Of a stretch of DNA of 64,000 bases, positions 16,751-30,308 are shown piece after piece. Positions within the stretch are counted from its first letter, which is position 1. Each line of letters starts with the position of its first letter. The translations under genes were made by a program, and so were the position numbers. Below the pieces are notes generated by a model. It was not told the origin of the DNA. It saw only the letters and a program-made list of their open reading frames with translations, and searched no databases. Origin of the DNA: Subtercola vilae (GTDB lineage Bacteria; Actinomycetota; Actinomycetes; Actinomycetales; Microbacteriaceae); the NCBI RefSeq assembly GCF_004923255.1, contig NZ_QYRT01000006.1:62001-126000 (forward strand), read 5' to 3'.

Positions 16751-17650
16751 TCAGCTCGCGCTGCCCGGTTTCACCTGAAAGATGCTTCGGGCCGGGGGAG
16801 GAGAGGGGATGGCCGTCTGGTCTGTCACAACGGGCGCGCTCGCGATGAACGCTTTCAGCTCGGCACCCTCGACGACCTTCGCGGGCGTCGGATCGCTCGC
16901 AACCAGCCGTGGCAACCTGTCGAACGGAAGCTCGGCGTCAGAGGCGAACATCACCACGTTTCCGAACCGGCGCGACTTCAGCACCTGCGGGTCAACCACC
17001 AGCGCGACATGCGCGAACACGGCCGACAGCGTCGCGGCCTGGCTGCGTGCGAAGGCCAGCCCGGCACCGTCGGCCACATTCGCCGCGAGAATGCCCGCGC
17101 CCGCCATCAGGCCCGCAGCGATCGTATAGAACTCCATACTCGTCACGTGCGCGGGCGTGCGTGCACCAGAGAACACGTCGACGACGAGAAAGTCGACCGT
17201 TCCCTTCAGCCCCAGTGGAAGCTTCGCCAGAACCTCGCGGGCGTCGCCGTGCCGGATGCGGATCTGCGCCTCGCGCGGAAGCGGCAGGTTCTCGCGCACG
17301 AAGTCGACCAGGTCGCTCTCGAGCTCGACCACCTGCTGGCGTGAGCCCGGGCGGGTGGATGCGATGTAGCGGGGCAGCGTGAACGCGCCACCGCCGAGGT
17401 GCACGGCCGTGATCGGTTGGCCCTCTGCCGCGACCAGGTCGATGGCGTGGCCGATGCGCCGCACGTACTCGAAGCTCAGGTAGGTGGGGTCGTCGAGTGC
17501 CACGTGCGACTGCGGGGTTCCGTCGACCACGAGCGTGAACGCCCCTGGCTGGTGCCGGTCGGCCTCGACCACCGCGCGAAACCCGTTCGACAGCGTGACC
17601 GCCGCGTTCTCGTCGCCCTCGCCGCGCCGTCGCCCCCTGTTTTCGCTCAC
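16751..17650 (-). CDS. Spermidine-synthase-like methyltransferase-fold protein (copy 1)
   Basis: 299-residue Rossmann-fold protein resembling polyamine aminopropyltransferases. The nucleotide-binding segment is AVHLGGGAFTLPRYIAS (about 83-99), then QQVVELESDLVDFVREN, HGDAREVL and DFLVVDVFSGARTP. The N-terminal strand VVDGTPQSHVALDD parallels the VLDG..Q entry of SpeE, but the substrate-gate tyrosine motif is not seen, so polyamine synthesis is unlikely. A paralogue lies at 26744-27721. The GTG start at 17650 has TAGGGT 6 nt upstream (leaderless). The Pro-rich tail is probably disordered. Upstream, divergent, is the rpoB promoter region. Confidence 0.8.
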   Translation of the reverse strand: MSENRGRRRGEGDENAAVTLSNGFRAVVEADRHQPGAFTLVVDGTPQSHVALDDPTYLSFEYVRRIGHAIDLVAAEGQPITAVHLGGGAFTLPRYIASTRPGSRQQVVELESDLVDFVRENLPLPREAQIRIRHGDAREVLAKLPLGLKGTVDFLVVDVFSGARTPAHVTSMEFYTIAAGLMAGAGILAANVADGAGLAFARSQAATLSAVFAHVALVVDPQVLKSRRFGNVVMFASDAELPFDRLPRLVASDPTPAKVVEGAELKAFIASAPVVTDQTAIPSPPPARSIFQVKPGSAS

Positions 17651-17656
17651 CCTCCG

Positions 17657-17662
17657 ACCCTA
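17657..17662 (-). promoter_or_regulatory. -10 element of a leaderless promoter
   Basis: TAGGGT on the minus strand lies 6 nt (CGGAGG) before the GTG at 17650. CGGAGG abuts the start codon and is too close to work as a ribosome binding site. Confidence 0.5.
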
Positions 17663-17730
17663 CCTGCGCTCGTCGCGAGGCACGGCCAGCCGGTTATACC
17701 CGAAGACCGAAAATTGGTCAAGGCGCAGAC

Positions 17731-17759
17731 TAGACACCGAGGTTCAAGCGGCATATAGT
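17731..17759 (+). promoter_or_regulatory. rpoB promoter (TAGACA-17-TATAGT)
   Basis: -35 TAGACA at 17731-17736 and -10 TATAGT at 17754-17759 with the ideal 17-nt spacing. CTTTG follows 4 nt later, at 17764, as at the infA and rplM promoters. Transcription would start near 17766. Confidence 0.7.
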
Positions 17760-17765
17760 TGTTCT

Positions 17766-17966
17766 TTGCGCTCCCAGTACTCCTATGCCTTCATATTGCG
17801 GTTGGCTCGCGCTGCAGAATCGTCTTCGTCCGATGAAACCGCAGCATCACTCTAGAACTCCTGTGCACATCAAAATGCAACCAACAGGGTTCTATTCGAG
17901 GGTCTGGCGAGTTCGACCAAAAGTAAACCCAGTACTGACCCGACGGGGTCCACGGAGGTTATTTCC
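17766..17966 (+). other. Leader of the rpoB-rpoC mRNA (no gene seen)
   Basis: About 200 nt of untranslated leader from the predicted start to the rpoB TTG. Only shadow frames cross it; no strong hairpin was found. The last part carries the GGAGG site at 17954-17958. Confidence 0.5.
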
Positions 17967-20900
17967 TTGGCTGCTGCGAGCAACGCAACCACCACCACAC
18001 CCAAGAACGGTCGCGGAGCATCGCGACTCTCGTTCGCCAAAATTTCAGACAACCTGACTGTCCCCGATCTGCTTGCACTGCAGACCGAGAGCTTTCACTG
18101 GCTTGTCGGTGACGACGCGTGGAAGACGCGTGTTGCCGAGGCCAAGAAGCAGGGCCGTCAAGACCTTCCCGAGCACTCCGGCCTCGATGAGATCTTCGAG
18201 GAGATCTCCCCGATCGAAGACCTCGGCGAGACCATGCAGCTCAGCTTCACGAGCCCGTTCCTCGAGCCCGAGAAGTACACCATCGACGAGTGCAAGGAGC
18301 GCGGCAAGACCTACGCCGCCCCGCTGTACGTCGAGGCCGAGTTCATGAACCACCTCACCGGTGAGATCAAGACCCAGACGGTCTTCATGGGCGACTTCCC
18401 GCTCATGACCGAGAAGGGCACGTTCATCATCAACGGCACCGAGCGTGTCGTCGTGTCGCAGCTCGTTCGTAGCCCCGGTGTGTACTTCGACCGCCAGCTC
18501 GAGAAGACCAGCGACAAAGACATCTACTCGGCGCGCATCATTCCGAGCCGCGGTGCCTGGCTCGAGTTCGAGATCGACAAGCGTGATCAGGTCGGCGTTC
18601 GCATCGACCGCAAGCGCAAGCAGAGCGTCACCGTGTTCCTGAAGGCCCTCGGCCTTACGAGCGAAGAGATCCTCGAGCAGTTCAAGGGCTACTCCAGCAT
18701 CGAAGCCACTCTGGAGAAGGATTCGATCCTCACCAAAGAAGAGGCGCTCAAAGACATCTACCGCAAGCTCCGCCCGGGCGAGCAGGTTGCCGCTGAAGCC
18801 GCACGCGCGCTTCTCGACAACTTCTACTTCAACTCGAAGCGCTACGACCTCGCGAAGGTCGGTCGTTACAAGATCAACCGCAAGCTCGGCCTCGAGTCGG
18901 CCCTGTCTGACTCGGTTCTCACCAACCAAGACATCATCGCCACCATCAAGTACCTGGTCGCTCTCCACGAGAACCAGACCACACTTCCTGGCACCCGCGG
19001 TGGCAAGGCCGTCGACATCCGTCTCGACATCGACGACATCGACCACTTCGGCAACCGTCGCATCCGTGCCGTCGGCGAGCTCATCCAGAACCAGGTCCGC
19101 ACGGGTCTGAGCAGGATGGAGCGTGTCGTTCGCGAGCGCATGACCACGCAAGACATCGAAGCGATCACCCCGCAGACCCTGATCAACGTGCGCCCCGTCG
19201 TCGCCGCGATCAAGGAGTTCTTCGGTACCTCGCAGCTGAGCCAGTTCATGGACCAGAACAACCCCCTCGCGGGCCTGACGCACAAGCGTCGCCTTTCCGC
19301 GCTGGGCCCGGGTGGTCTGTCACGCGAGCGTGCCGGCGTCGAGGTTCGAGACGTGCACCCCAGCCACTACGGCCGCATGTGCCCCATCGAGACCCCGGAA
19401 GGCCCGAACATCGGCCTGATCGGTTCGCTGGCCTCGTTCGCCCGCATCAACTCGTTCGGTTTCATCGAGACCCCGTACCGTCGCGTCGTCGACGGCGTGG
19501 TCACCGAGAACATCGACTACCTGACCGCGAGCGAAGAAGACGAGTACGTGGTGGCCCAGGCCAACGCGCCCCTCACCAAAGACGCCCGCTTCGCCGACCC
19601 CCGCGTGCTCGCACGTAAGAAGGGTGGCGAGGTCGACCTCTTCCCGATCGAAGACATCGGCTACATGGATGTCTCGCCGCGCCAGATGGTGTCGGTTGCG
19701 ACGAGCCTCATCCCGTTCCTCGAGCACGACGATGCGAACCGCGCCCTCATGGGTGCGAACATGCAGCGCCAGGCCGTTCCTCTGCTCATGAGCGACAGCC
19801 CGCTGGTCGGAACCGGTATGGAGGGCTTTGCAGCCATCGACGCCGGCGACGTGGTCACGGCCAACCGTGCCGGTGTCGTTCAGGAGGTCTCGGCTGAGGT
19901 CGTCAGCATCCTGCTCGATGAGGGTGGAGTCGAAACCTACTACCTCCGTAAGTTCGACCGCTCTAACCAGGGCACGAGCTACAACCAGCGTGTCATCGTC
20001 AACGAGGGCGAGCGCATCGAGGTCGGCCAGGTCATCGCTGATGGCCCCGCCACCGAGAACGGCGAGCTCGCACTCGGCAAGAACCTGCTCGTGGCATTCA
20101 TGCCGTGGGAGGGCTACAACTTCGAAGACGCGATGATCTTGAGCCAGAACCTGGTGAAAGACGACACTCTCTCCTCGATTCACATCGAAGAGTACGAGGT
20201 CGATGCCCGCGACACGAAGCTCGGCAAGGAGGAGATCACTCGTGACCTCCCGAACGTCAGCCCCGAGTTGCTCGCCGACCTCGACGAGCGCGGCATCATT
20301 CGCATCGGAGCCGAAGTTCGCCCCGGCGACATCCTCGTCGGCAAGGTCACGCCCAAGGGCGAGACCGAGCTCAGCGCCGAAGAGCGCCTGCTGCGTGCGA
20401 TCTTCAACGAGAAGAGCCGCGAAGTTCGCGACACCAGCCTCAAGGTGCCCCACGGTGAGCGCGGAACCATCATCGCCGTCAAGGAGTTCTCTGCCGAGAA
20501 CGACGATGAGCTGGGCTCTGGTGTCAACCAGCGCGTTGTGGTCTACATCGCCCAGAAGCGCAAGATCACCGAGGGTGACAAGCTTGCCGGCCGTCACGGC
20601 AACAAGGGTGTCATCGCGAAGATCCTGCCCGTCGAAGACATGCCGTTCCTCGCTGACGGTACCCCCGTCGACGTGGTGCTGAACCCGCTCGGTATTCCGG
20701 GACGAATGAACTTCGGCCAGGTGCTGGAGATTCACTTGGGCTGGATCGCCAAGCAGGGCTGGCAGGTCGAGGGCAAGAACAACAAGTGGGCCGGCCGTCT
20801 TCCCGAGGCAGCTCACCAGGCTCCGGCCAACACGAAGGTTGCGACCCCCGTGTTCGACGGCGCGCTGGAGGAGGAGATCGCAGGTCTGCTCGACTCGACC

Positions 20901-21458
20901 CTCCCCACCCGCGACGGCGACCGTCTCATCGACGGCACCGGCAAGGCGACGTTGTTCGACGGCCGCTCAGGCGAGCCGTTCCCGCGCCCGATCTCGGTCG
21001 GTTACATGTACATCCTGAAGCTGCACCACCTTGTCGACGACAAGATCCACGCTCGCTCCACCGGCCCCTACTCCATGATCACGCAGCAGCCGCTGGGTGG
21101 GAAGGCGCAGTTCGGTGGCCAGCGCTTCGGTGAGATGGAAGTGTGGGCACTCGAGGCCTATGGTGCCGCTTACGCCCTGCAGGAGCTTCTGACGATCAAG
21201 TCAGACGACATCCTCGGCCGCGTGAAGGTGTATGAGGCCATCGTCAAGGGTGAGAACATCCAGGAGCCCGGTATCCCCGAGAGCTTCAAGGTGCTCATCA
21301 AAGAGATGCAGTCGCTCTGCCTGAACGTCGAGGTGCTGTCTGCCGACGGTACTGCGGTCAGCCTCCGCGACACCGATGATGAGGTCTTCCGCGCTGCAGA
21401 AGAACTGGGCATCAACATCTCCACTCGGTTCGAGAACTCGTCCATCGACGACATCTGA
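17967..21458 (+). CDS. rpoB: DNA-directed RNA polymerase subunit beta
   Basis: 1,163-residue beta subunit of RNA polymerase, of the length usual in Actinobacteria. The rifampicin pocket reads [15 protein letters not shown] then [14 protein letters not shown], with the key Gln, Asp, His and Ser residues all of the sensitive type. Other hallmarks: [42 protein letters not shown], and a C-terminal segment [24 protein letters not shown]. The start is a TTG at 17967 with GGAGG 8 nt upstream. Followed after 102 nt by rpoC with an intervening perfect hairpin. Confidence 0.98.
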   Translation: MAAASNATTTTPKNGRGASRLSFAKISDNLTVPDLLALQTESFHWLVGDDAWKTRVAEAKKQGRQDLPEHSGLDEIFEEISPIEDLGETMQLSFTSPFLEPEKYTIDECKERGKTYAAPLYVEAEFMNHLTGEIKTQTVFMGDFPLMTEKGTFIINGTERVVVSQLVRSPGVYFDRQLEKTSDKDIYSARIIPSRGAWLEFEIDKRDQVGVRIDRKRKQSVTVFLKALGLTSEEILEQFKGYSSIEATLEKDSILTKEEALKDIYRKLRPGEQVAAEAARALLDNFYFNSKRYDLAKVGRYKINRKLGLESALSDSVLTNQDIIATIKYLVALHENQTTLPGTRGGKAVDIRLDIDDIDHFGNRRIRAVGELIQNQVRTGLSRMERVVRERMTTQDIEAITPQTLINVRPVVAAIKEFFGTSQLSQFMDQNNPLAGLTHKRRLSALGPGGLSRERAGVEVRDVHPSHYGRMCPIETPEGPNIGLIGSLASFARINSFGFIETPYRRVVDGVVTENIDYLTASEEDEYVVAQANAPLTKDARFADPRVLARKKGGEVDLFPIEDIGYMDVSPRQMVSVATSLIPFLEHDDANRALMGANMQRQAVPLLMSDSPLVGTGMEGFAAIDAGDVVTANRAGVVQEVSAEVVSILLDEGGVETYYLRKFDRSNQGTSYNQRVIVNEGERIEVGQVIADGPATENGELALGKNLLVAFMPWEGYNFEDAMILSQNLVKDDTLSSIHIEEYEVDARDTKLGKEEITRDLPNVSPELLADLDERGIIRIGAEVRPGDILVGKVTPKGETELSAEERLLRAIFNEKSREVRDTSLKVPHGERGTIIAVKEFSAENDDELGSGVNQRVVVYIAQKRKITEGDKLAGRHGNKGVIAKILPVEDMPFLADGTPVDVVLNPLGIPGRMNFGQVLEIHLGWIAKQGWQVEGKNNKWAGRLPEAAHQAPANTKVATPVFDGALEEEIAGLLDSTLPTRDGDRLIDGTGKATLFDGRSGEPFPRPISVGYMYILKLHHLVDDKIHARSTGPYSMITQQPLGGKAQFGGQRFGEMEVWALEAYGAAYALQELLTIKSDDILGRVKVYEAIVKGENIQEPGIPESFKVLIKEMQSLCLNVEVLSADGTAVSLRDTDDEVFRAAEELGINISTRFENSSIDDI

Positions 21459-21468
21459 GCCAGCTAAT

Positions 21469-21513
21469 GATGTGATTCGCGAACCGCGAATCGATGGTTT
21501 CGCGAATCACATC
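21469..21513 (+). other. Perfect 15-bp hairpin between rpoB and rpoC
   Basis: GATGTGATTCGCGAA (21469-21483) is exactly complementary to 21499-21513, with a 15-nt loop. It starts 10 nt after the rpoB stop and no U-run follows, so it does not look like a terminator. It may be an RNase III processing site or a stability element between the two cistrons. Confidence 0.75.
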
Positions 21514-21560
21514 GACACCTGAACGAAAACTGTAACTTCCTAATTTCAGGAGAATATAAA

Positions 21561-25460
<3,900 letters not shown>

Positions 25461-25477
25461 CCGGTCGTAGTCTGCAC

Positions 25478-25523
25478 ACAGAGGGCCCCTTCGCTTCGGC
25501 GGAGGGGCCCTCTGTTGTTCTGT
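25478..25523 (+). terminator. Intrinsic terminator after rpoC
   Basis: 25478-25494 pairs with 25499-25515 around a UUCG tetraloop. The stem is 17 bp including one U-G pair, followed by a U-rich tail (UGUUCUGU). The stem is symmetric enough to serve the convergent flavoprotein gene as well. Confidence 0.92.
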
Positions 25524-25545
25524 ACGTCAGTTGTTGTTCTGTGCA

Positions 25546-26757
25546 TCAGGCGGGTTCCGGATGCCCGGGGTGCTGCAGGGCATCCAGAACCTGCAGCGCA
25601 ACCAGCCGCCCGGCCCGATTTGCCCCAATGGTCGAGGCCTGGGGCCCGTAGCCCGCGAGAAAGACGCGGGGGTCGCGAAGCGAACGACCCCGTTCGACAG
25701 CGACTCCTCCGCTCTGCTCGCGGAGCTTCAGCGGCGCGAGATGCGAGAGTTCGGCCCGAAACCCGGTGGCCCAGATGATGGCATCGGCCGGTTCGAAGCT
25801 GCCGTCTGCGAAGTGCACACCGCCGGATTCGATGCGGCTGAACGGGGGGCGTGCCACAAGGGTGCCGCGTGCGACGGCAGCTCGGTTGCGTTCGGTGGCC
25901 GGCAGCCCGGTGCCGCTGATGATGCTCGGCAGCACCCGCCCCGCCCGCGCTGCCTCGTCTTGTTCGGCCACGGCCGCGAGTCGGCCCTCGAGGTTCTTGT
26001 CGTCGTCGACAAACTCGACCGGGCGCCGTGTCACCCACGTTGTGTGCGCCGCGATGCCCTCGAGTTCGAGCACGAATCCGGTGGCGGAGGTGCCGCCACC
26101 GACCACGATCACCCGTTTGCCGGCGAAATGCTGGGCGTCGCGAAACTGAGGGGTGCCGATCTGTTCGCCCGCAAAGGTTTCGGCTCCCGGGTAGTACGGG
26201 CGAAAGGGAGTTGCCCAGGTTCCGCTGGCGTTCACGAGCACGTCGGTGTCGATGGTGTCGCGGTCGGTAGAGACGTGGATGCGGAGGCGGCGGCTCTCAT
26301 CGGGCGCGTCGGTGACGCTCGTCACTTCGACGGGGCGGAACACCGCGAGGCCGAAGAACTCCTCATACCGTCGGTAGTACTCGCCCACTACATCGCGCGC
26401 GGCGCGGCCGTGGTCAGCCGTGTCGAAGCTCAGACCGAGCTCGCTCATGCCGGGCAGGTCGTTGACCCGGTGCGCGGTTCCGAGGCGCAACGACTCCCAA
26501 CGGAACTGCCACGCGCCGCCAGCGCCTGGCCCGCGGTCGAGCAGCACCAGGTCGGTGCCCGGGGTGAGCCCGCGGCGGCGCAGATGGTAGGCCACCGAGA
26601 GGCCGGCCTGGCCTGCTCCGACGATGACGACGCGGGCGCTGCGAGGGAGAGTGGCGGGTCTGCCCGCACGGTCAGGGTGCGGTGAAGGGTGGGCGTGCGG
26701 CCCGGGGGAGGCTGCGCTGGGAGGCTGCTCGGCCGCGGTGGGCTCAGGCACGGGCAT
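25546..26757 (-). CDS. FAD-dependent monooxygenase-like flavoprotein
   Basis: 403-residue flavin-containing monooxygenase-like enzyme with two dinucleotide folds: FAD site [17 protein letters not shown] near residue 43 and NADPH site [12 protein letters not shown] near 218. The FMO-type helix-turn is represented by [26 protein letters not shown] and [18 protein letters not shown] follow. Such enzymes oxygenate nitrogen or sulfur centres or ketones; the substrate is unknown. The N-terminal 40 residues are Pro-rich. The ATG start at 26757 overlaps the end of the spermidine-synthase-like gene by 14 bp, so the two form an operon. Confidence 0.85.
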   Translation of the reverse strand: MPVPEPTAAEQPPSAASPGPHAHPSPHPDRAGRPATLPRSARVVIVGAGQAGLSVAYHLRRRGLTPGTDLVLLDRGPGAGGAWQFRWESLRLGTAHRVNDLPGMSELGLSFDTADHGRAARDVVGEYYRRYEEFFGLAVFRPVEVTSVTDAPDESRRLRIHVSTDRDTIDTDVLVNASGTWATPFRPYYPGAETFAGEQIGTPQFRDAQHFAGKRVIVVGGGTSATGFVLELEGIAAHTTWVTRRPVEFVDDDKNLEGRLAAVAEQDEAARAGRVLPSIISGTGLPATERNRAAVARGTLVARPPFSRIESGGVHFADGSFEPADAIIWATGFRAELSHLAPLKLREQSGGVAVERGRSLRDPRVFLAGYGPQASTIGANRAGRLVALQVLDALQHPGHPEPA

Positions 26758-27721
26758 CCGGAGCCGGAGCGGGAGCGGGAGTCGGAAATGGTACGGGAGC
26801 CGGAACCTCGCCGGAGATCAGAGCCGGGCGCGAGGCATCGGCGACGGTGGGCGCACATGCGTTCTGTGCGTGGGCGAGAGCGGCGGGGTGGCGGCTGGTG
26901 GTCGGGCAGGGCGGGTTCGTGGCAGCGTCGGTCATGGGGATGTGACCGGCGATGAAGTGGTCGAGGTCGGGCGGGCCGGTGAGGCCGCTGGGGTGTGGTC
27001 CGGCTGAGCGCAGTGTGGAGCGCAGGTCGAGCAGACGCTCACCTCGCGAGGCGACGACCACGGCGTTGCCCTCTGCGCCGTTGCTGACGACATCGGTGGG
27101 GCCGAGCACGAGAACGTTCGGTGTCACTGCCAACAGTGTTGCCGTCTGCGCGCGCGCGATGGCCATTCCTTCGTCGTCTGCCACATTGACAGCGACGACA
27201 CCCTCGTCGGTGAGCAGTGCGACGACCTGTTCGAAGAACTCGACCGTGCGTACCTGGGGAGGAGTCGTGGCGCCCGAATACACGTCGACCACAATGAGGT
27301 CGAACGGTGCGACTCCGGATGCCCACACCAGGCCCGCGCGTGCGTCATCGGTTCGTACAGACACCCGGGTGCCGGGGTCGAGCGGCAGAGACGCCAGCAC
27401 GAACGGAACCAGGTTCACCTCGCGCTCGAGCACGAACTGCTCGGAGCCGGGCCGAGTGCCCCCGATGTACCGCGCCAGACTGAGCGCACCGGCTCCCAGG
27501 TGCAACACCCGGATCGGCTGCCCCGGGGGCTTCAGCAGGTCGCTCACATTCGCGATGCGGCGCAGGTAGTCGTACAACAGCCGCGTCTGGTCGGCAACGA
27601 ACACGTGCGACTGGGGGAGGCCGTCGACCAACAGGGTGAACCCGCCCGAGGCGAAGGTGTCGGGCGTGATCACGGCGGTCAGGCCGCTCGGCGAGAGCGT
27701 CAGAGTCGGTTCGGTGCCCAC
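26744..27721 (-). CDS. Spermidine-synthase-like methyltransferase-fold protein (copy 2)
   Basis: 325-residue paralogue of the protein at 16751-17650. Equivalent blocks are [46 protein letters not shown] and [22 protein letters not shown]. As in copy 1, the Rossmann core is kept but the classic SpeE gate motif is absent. The GTG start at 27721 is preceded by TAGGCT and 6 nt, a leaderless arrangement. It is the first gene of a two-gene operon with the flavoprotein, so an oxidised small-molecule substrate may be shared; that is inference. Confidence 0.8.
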   Translation of the reverse strand: MGTEPTLTLSPSGLTAVITPDTFASGGFTLLVDGLPQSHVFVADQTRLLYDYLRRIANVSDLLKPPGQPIRVLHLGAGALSLARYIGGTRPGSEQFVLEREVNLVPFVLASLPLDPGTRVSVRTDDARAGLVWASGVAPFDLIVVDVYSGATTPPQVRTVEFFEQVVALLTDEGVVAVNVADDEGMAIARAQTATLLAVTPNVLVLGPTDVVSNGAEGNAVVVASRGERLLDLRSTLRSAGPHPSGLTGPPDLDHFIAGHIPMTDAATNPPCPTTSRHPAALAHAQNACAPTVADASRPALISGEVPAPVPFPTPAPAPAPDARA

Positions 27722-27727
27722 GAATCG

Positions 27728-27733
27728 AGCCTA
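27728..27733 (-). promoter_or_regulatory. -10 element of a leaderless promoter
   Basis: TAGGCT on the minus strand, 6 nt (CGATTC) before the GTG at 27721. No clear -35. Confidence 0.5.
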
Positions 27734-27854
27734 GCCGCGCGGGAGCGGTGCCGGGTCGCAGTCGCATGCCGCGTTGGGATGCCGCGGTCGAGAACGGCTC
27801 GTCGCCTCTTCGCAGCCGAGCCGCGCGTGAATCCCGGCCGGAGCGGCCCCGAAT

Positions 27855-27863
27855 TGTTAGAGT
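27855..27863 (+). promoter_or_regulatory. Extended -10 promoter for the membrane-protein gene
   Basis: TGTTAGAGT (TG-N-TAGAGT) lies 60 nt before the ATG at 27924, whose own AAGGAG site is at 27911. No -35 match. Confidence 0.45.
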
Positions 27864-27923
27864 GTGGCTGCGGCACACCTGCCGACGCCCAGCGGCCCCC
27901 GCGGCCCGTGAAGGAGTTGCACC

Positions 27924-29348
27924 ATGAGCACCGACGACAGAAGCGCCTCCGACGCCGCCTCGACCGCAGGCGAGCACCCCACGCATCCCGCCGCTTCCGA
28001 GCCCTCTGCTTCCGAGCCCTCGGCGTTCCCTGATGCGGATGCTCCCCGCTACGACCCGGCGTCTACGGCGTCTACCCCGGCTGGCACGGAGCTGGCTGCA
28101 CCGGGAGAGCCTGCTGTGCCGGAGTCGGACGCGGAGTCGCACGCGGAGTCGACTGAGGCCGCGCCGGTGGCGCCCGCGGAGTCGACTGAGGCCGCGCCGG
28201 CCGCACCGACCGACGGGCGTGAGGCTGAGGCTCCAAGAAGCCACGCTCCGATGGCTGACGCTCCGGTGGCTGGCGCATCGATGGCTGACGCTCCGGTGGC
28301 TGGCGCATCGATGGCTGATGCACCGATGGCTGACGCACCGATCGCCGAGCCGCTCGCGCCGGCCAGCGAAGTGTTCGAGGTGCCCAGCGCACCGGCTGTC
28401 GCGCCGCGCTGGGCGACACCCGCACCCGAAGAACACGCCGTGGCGTACCCGGCGGAGGCGTACGTCCGGCCGCCAGCGAACCCGTACCCCGCCGCCGGCG
28501 CTGCTGCGGCAGCGGCCGTCGCAACTGGCACAGCTGGTGCTGCCGGGGCCGGAGCCACCGGTGCCGGTGCTATTGGCGCCGCCGTGAACGGTGCCGGCTC
28601 ACCGCCCATCGCTCCTGCCCCCGTTTCGCCCGCTGCCTACGCTCAGCCCCAGCCCACCGAAGCGCTGGGATCACCTGGCGCTCCCGTGCCTCCTGGCTCC
28701 GCCGGTGCGCAGCCCCAGGCCTCGTACCTCCCACCGGGCTACGTCGCTCCGACCACCGTCATGACGCCCGTGCTGACGCCCCCGAAGAAGCGCAGCAACC
28801 GCGCCGCCGGCACACTCATCGCGCTCATCGGCGCCCTCGTTTTCGCGATCGTCTACGCGCTGGTCGGCGCGGTCATCCTCGCTTTCACGGTCACCACCAC
28901 GCGGCTGCCCGAAGTCATGAGCCAGTTCGTCAGCAGCCCCGCTTTCTTCGTGCCGGTGATCTTCTTCGCAATCGCTCTCATCCTGGTCGTGCTGATCGTC
29001 AATCGCGCGAACTGGTGGGCGTATGTCCTCGGCGGCTTCCTCGTCGCAGTGGTCGTGTACGGAGCAGCCATCCTGGGTGCCCTGCTCGCCGTTCAGGCCT
29101 GGACGTTCAGCGCCGACCAGGCCGCCGCGTTCGTACGGTCGCTCGTGATGGATCCGCTCACCCTCGCTGCGGCGATCGTCGCCCGTGAGGTTCCCATCTG
29201 GGTGGGTGCGTGGATCAGCTCGCGCGGCCGCAAACTGAAAGCACGCAATGCAGCTGACCGTGAAGAGTACGACCGCGCGGTCGCCGACGCTGCCGAGCAG
29301 CAGGCGCAAGCCTCAGCTGTGTACGCAAACGGGCAGTACACCGCATAA
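27924..29348 (+). CDS. Four-helix membrane protein with long Pro/Ala-rich cytoplasmic tail
   Basis: 474-residue protein I cannot assign to a characterised family. Residues 1-290 are low-complexity Ala/Pro/Ser/Glu/Thr sequence with two tandem repeat blocks. After KKRSNRAAGT come four hydrophobic helices, roughly 300-325 (LIALIGALVFAIVYALVGAV), 345-363, 370-395 and 420-435, and a charged C-terminal helix with many Ala and Glu residues. This layout (disordered tail then membrane domain) is common among actinobacterial envelope proteins. ATG 27924 has AAGGAG 7 nt upstream. It has its own extended -10 promoter. Confidence 0.75.
   Translation: MSTDDRSASDAASTAGEHPTHPAASEPSASEPSAFPDADAPRYDPASTASTPAGTELAAPGEPAVPESDAESHAESTEAAPVAPAESTEAAPAAPTDGREAEAPRSHAPMADAPVAGASMADAPVAGASMADAPMADAPIAEPLAPASEVFEVPSAPAVAPRWATPAPEEHAVAYPAEAYVRPPANPYPAAGAAAAAAVATGTAGAAGAGATGAGAIGAAVNGAGSPPIAPAPVSPAAYAQPQPTEALGSPGAPVPPGSAGAQPQASYLPPGYVAPTTVMTPVLTPPKKRSNRAAGTLIALIGALVFAIVYALVGAVILAFTVTTTRLPEVMSQFVSSPAFFVPVIFFAIALILVVLIVNRANWWAYVLGGFLVAVVVYGAAILGALLAVQAWTFSADQAAAFVRSLVMDPLTLAAAIVAREVPIWVGAWISSRGRKLKARNAADREEYDRAVADAAEQQAQASAVYANGQYTA
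28143..28208 (+). repeat. Two 33-bp tandem repeats inside the membrane-protein gene
   Basis: 28143-28175 and 28176-28208 are nearly identical and encode AESTEAAPVAP then AESTEAAPAAP. A multiple of three keeps the frame, so copy number can vary without breaking the gene. Confidence 0.8.
28251..28340 (+). repeat. 30-bp tandem repeats (two full, two half units) in the membrane-protein gene
   Basis: 28251-28280 and 28281-28310 are identical 30-mers encoding MADAPVAGAS; they are followed by two 15-bp half units encoding MADAP at 28311 and 28326. Exact identity points to recent slippage. Confidence 0.85.
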
Positions 29349-29377
29349 CCGACAAAGCCTCATTACTGCGCTATGCT
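29349..29377 (+). promoter_or_regulatory. Leaderless promoter (CCGACA-17-TATGCT)
   Basis: -35 CCGACA at 29349-29354 directly follows the upstream stop codon; -10 TATGCT is at 29372-29377 with 17-nt spacing, and exactly 6 nt separate it from the GTG at 29384. Confidence 0.6.
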
Positions 29378-29383
29378 GAGCGC

Positions 29384-29959
29384 GTGAAGAAGGTCATCAT
29401 CATTGGCGCGGCCGTGGTCGTGGTCGTCGCTGTGCTCGTTGTGCTCTCGCTCACCCTGTCGCCCGTGACGCGCGAACCCACGAGCGCGCCATCGGCGCTG
29501 GCGTCCACCGCGCCTGCCTCCACAGCTGCATCATCGACAGCTGCACCCTCGACAGCTGCACCCTCGACAGCGACGACAGCGACGAAGGCGGGTACGGCAC
29601 CGGATGCACCGGGCTCGACTGTCGCAGCAACCAGTAGTTCCGCTGCCCCCGTCTTCACCTCGTGGTCTGCGTCGCCCTCGGTCACCTGCCCGGTGGTCGG
29701 GGCGGGCCCGGCCGGCGGTACGGCATCCTCTCCGATGGTCTCGCTGGGGTGGAAGAGCGCGGGTGCCACCAGCGCTTTCGTCGGCGTCGACACACCGGAT
29801 GCCCAGGCCGCGCCGTACGCCGAGGTGCCCCCCTCAGGCAGTACTTCGCTCGAGTTTCCGTGCCCCGAGTTGACGCAGACGTACACCGTCACGCTTGTCG
29901 GCCCCGGGGGTAAACTGAATAAGGCGGTCACCGTCACCAACGCCGGGTATCGCGGTTAG
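29384..29959 (+). CDS. Membrane-anchored extracytoplasmic protein of unknown function
   Basis: 191-residue protein with a single N-terminal hydrophobic anchor (VIIIGAAVVVVVAVLVVLSL), no lipobox cysteine, then a Ser/Thr/Ala linker (about 30-80) built on a 15-bp DNA repeat at 29522-29566. The C-terminal 100 residues look like a small beta-sandwich: alternating strands and two cysteines (VTCPV near 102 and FPCPEL near 164) that could form a disulfide outside the cell; LTQTYTVTLVGPGGK resembles an Ig-like final strand. No database family recognised. The message is probably leaderless. Upstream of the rpsL promoter. Confidence 0.75.
   Translation: MKKVIIIGAAVVVVVAVLVVLSLTLSPVTREPTSAPSALASTAPASTAASSTAAPSTAAPSTATTATKAGTAPDAPGSTVAATSSSAAPVFTSWSASPSVTCPVVGAGPAGGTASSPMVSLGWKSAGATSAFVGVDTPDAQAAPYAEVPPSGSTSLEFPCPELTQTYTVTLVGPGGKLNKAVTVTNAGYRG
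29522..29566 (+). repeat. Three 15-bp tandem repeats in the linker of the anchored protein
   Basis: Units ACAGCTGCA[TCA/CCC]TCG at 29522, 29537 and 29552; the last two are identical. They code for the Ser/Thr/Ala/Pro linker. Confidence 0.7.
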
Positions 29960-29989
29960 CGAACGCCGGGCATCCGGAGCCGCTGTCAT

Positions 29990-30018
29990 TTGACCCGAGG
30001 CTACCCAGCGGCTAATAT
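29990..30018 (+). promoter_or_regulatory. rpsL (str operon) promoter (TTGACC-17-TAATAT)
   Basis: -35 TTGACC at 29990-29995 and -10 TAATAT at 30013-30018, 17 nt apart: the best sigma-70-type match in the window. CTTTGAGTGTG follows at 30020. Confidence 0.8.
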
Positions 30019-30024
30019 TCTTTG

Positions 30025-30308
30025 AGTGTGCGCTTTGTCGTGCTCTCGTGCCGTGCCCGGTTCTTATCCAAGAACTGATCTCGGTTCCGGGCCAGACATC
30101 TTCACGCAAAGCAGGGCGTGATCGTTCAGTTCGAATGACCAGCCCCCACGGCATACCTACCCCCGACATTCTGAAGAGTCTCTTTGCAGAGGCTCCGCGG
30201 TCTGCAAGTAGGTCCAAATGAACTCGACACACGAGGCGAAAGCTTCGCCGCGTTCGAATGCTAATCAGTAGCAGCTGTCACCGTGCAGTAAACACAAGGA
30301 GTTATGTA
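30025..30308 (+). other. Structured 5' leader of the str operon
   Basis: About 285 nt before the rpsL start. Stems seen: GTTCTT-ATCC-AAGAAC (30060-30075), enclosed by CCCGG/CCGGG (30056/30087); an 8-bp stem 30176-30195 with loop TTGC; and a competing 7-bp stem TTGCAGA/TCTGCAA (30184-30190 with 30201-30207). The last two share bases and cannot form together. A 28-codon ORF (30135-30221) overlaps them but lacks a ribosome binding site. Consistent with attenuation of the S12 operon; unproven. Confidence 0.5.

Noticed and set aside
17785-18057. Small plus-strand ORF just before rpoB
   Set aside because: Runs into rpoB in another frame, is Arg/Pro/Thr-rich and lacks a ribosome binding site; part of the rpoB leader.
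19320-20816. 498-codon minus-strand ORF opposite rpoB
   Set aside because: Mirrors conserved rpoB codons; no independent features.
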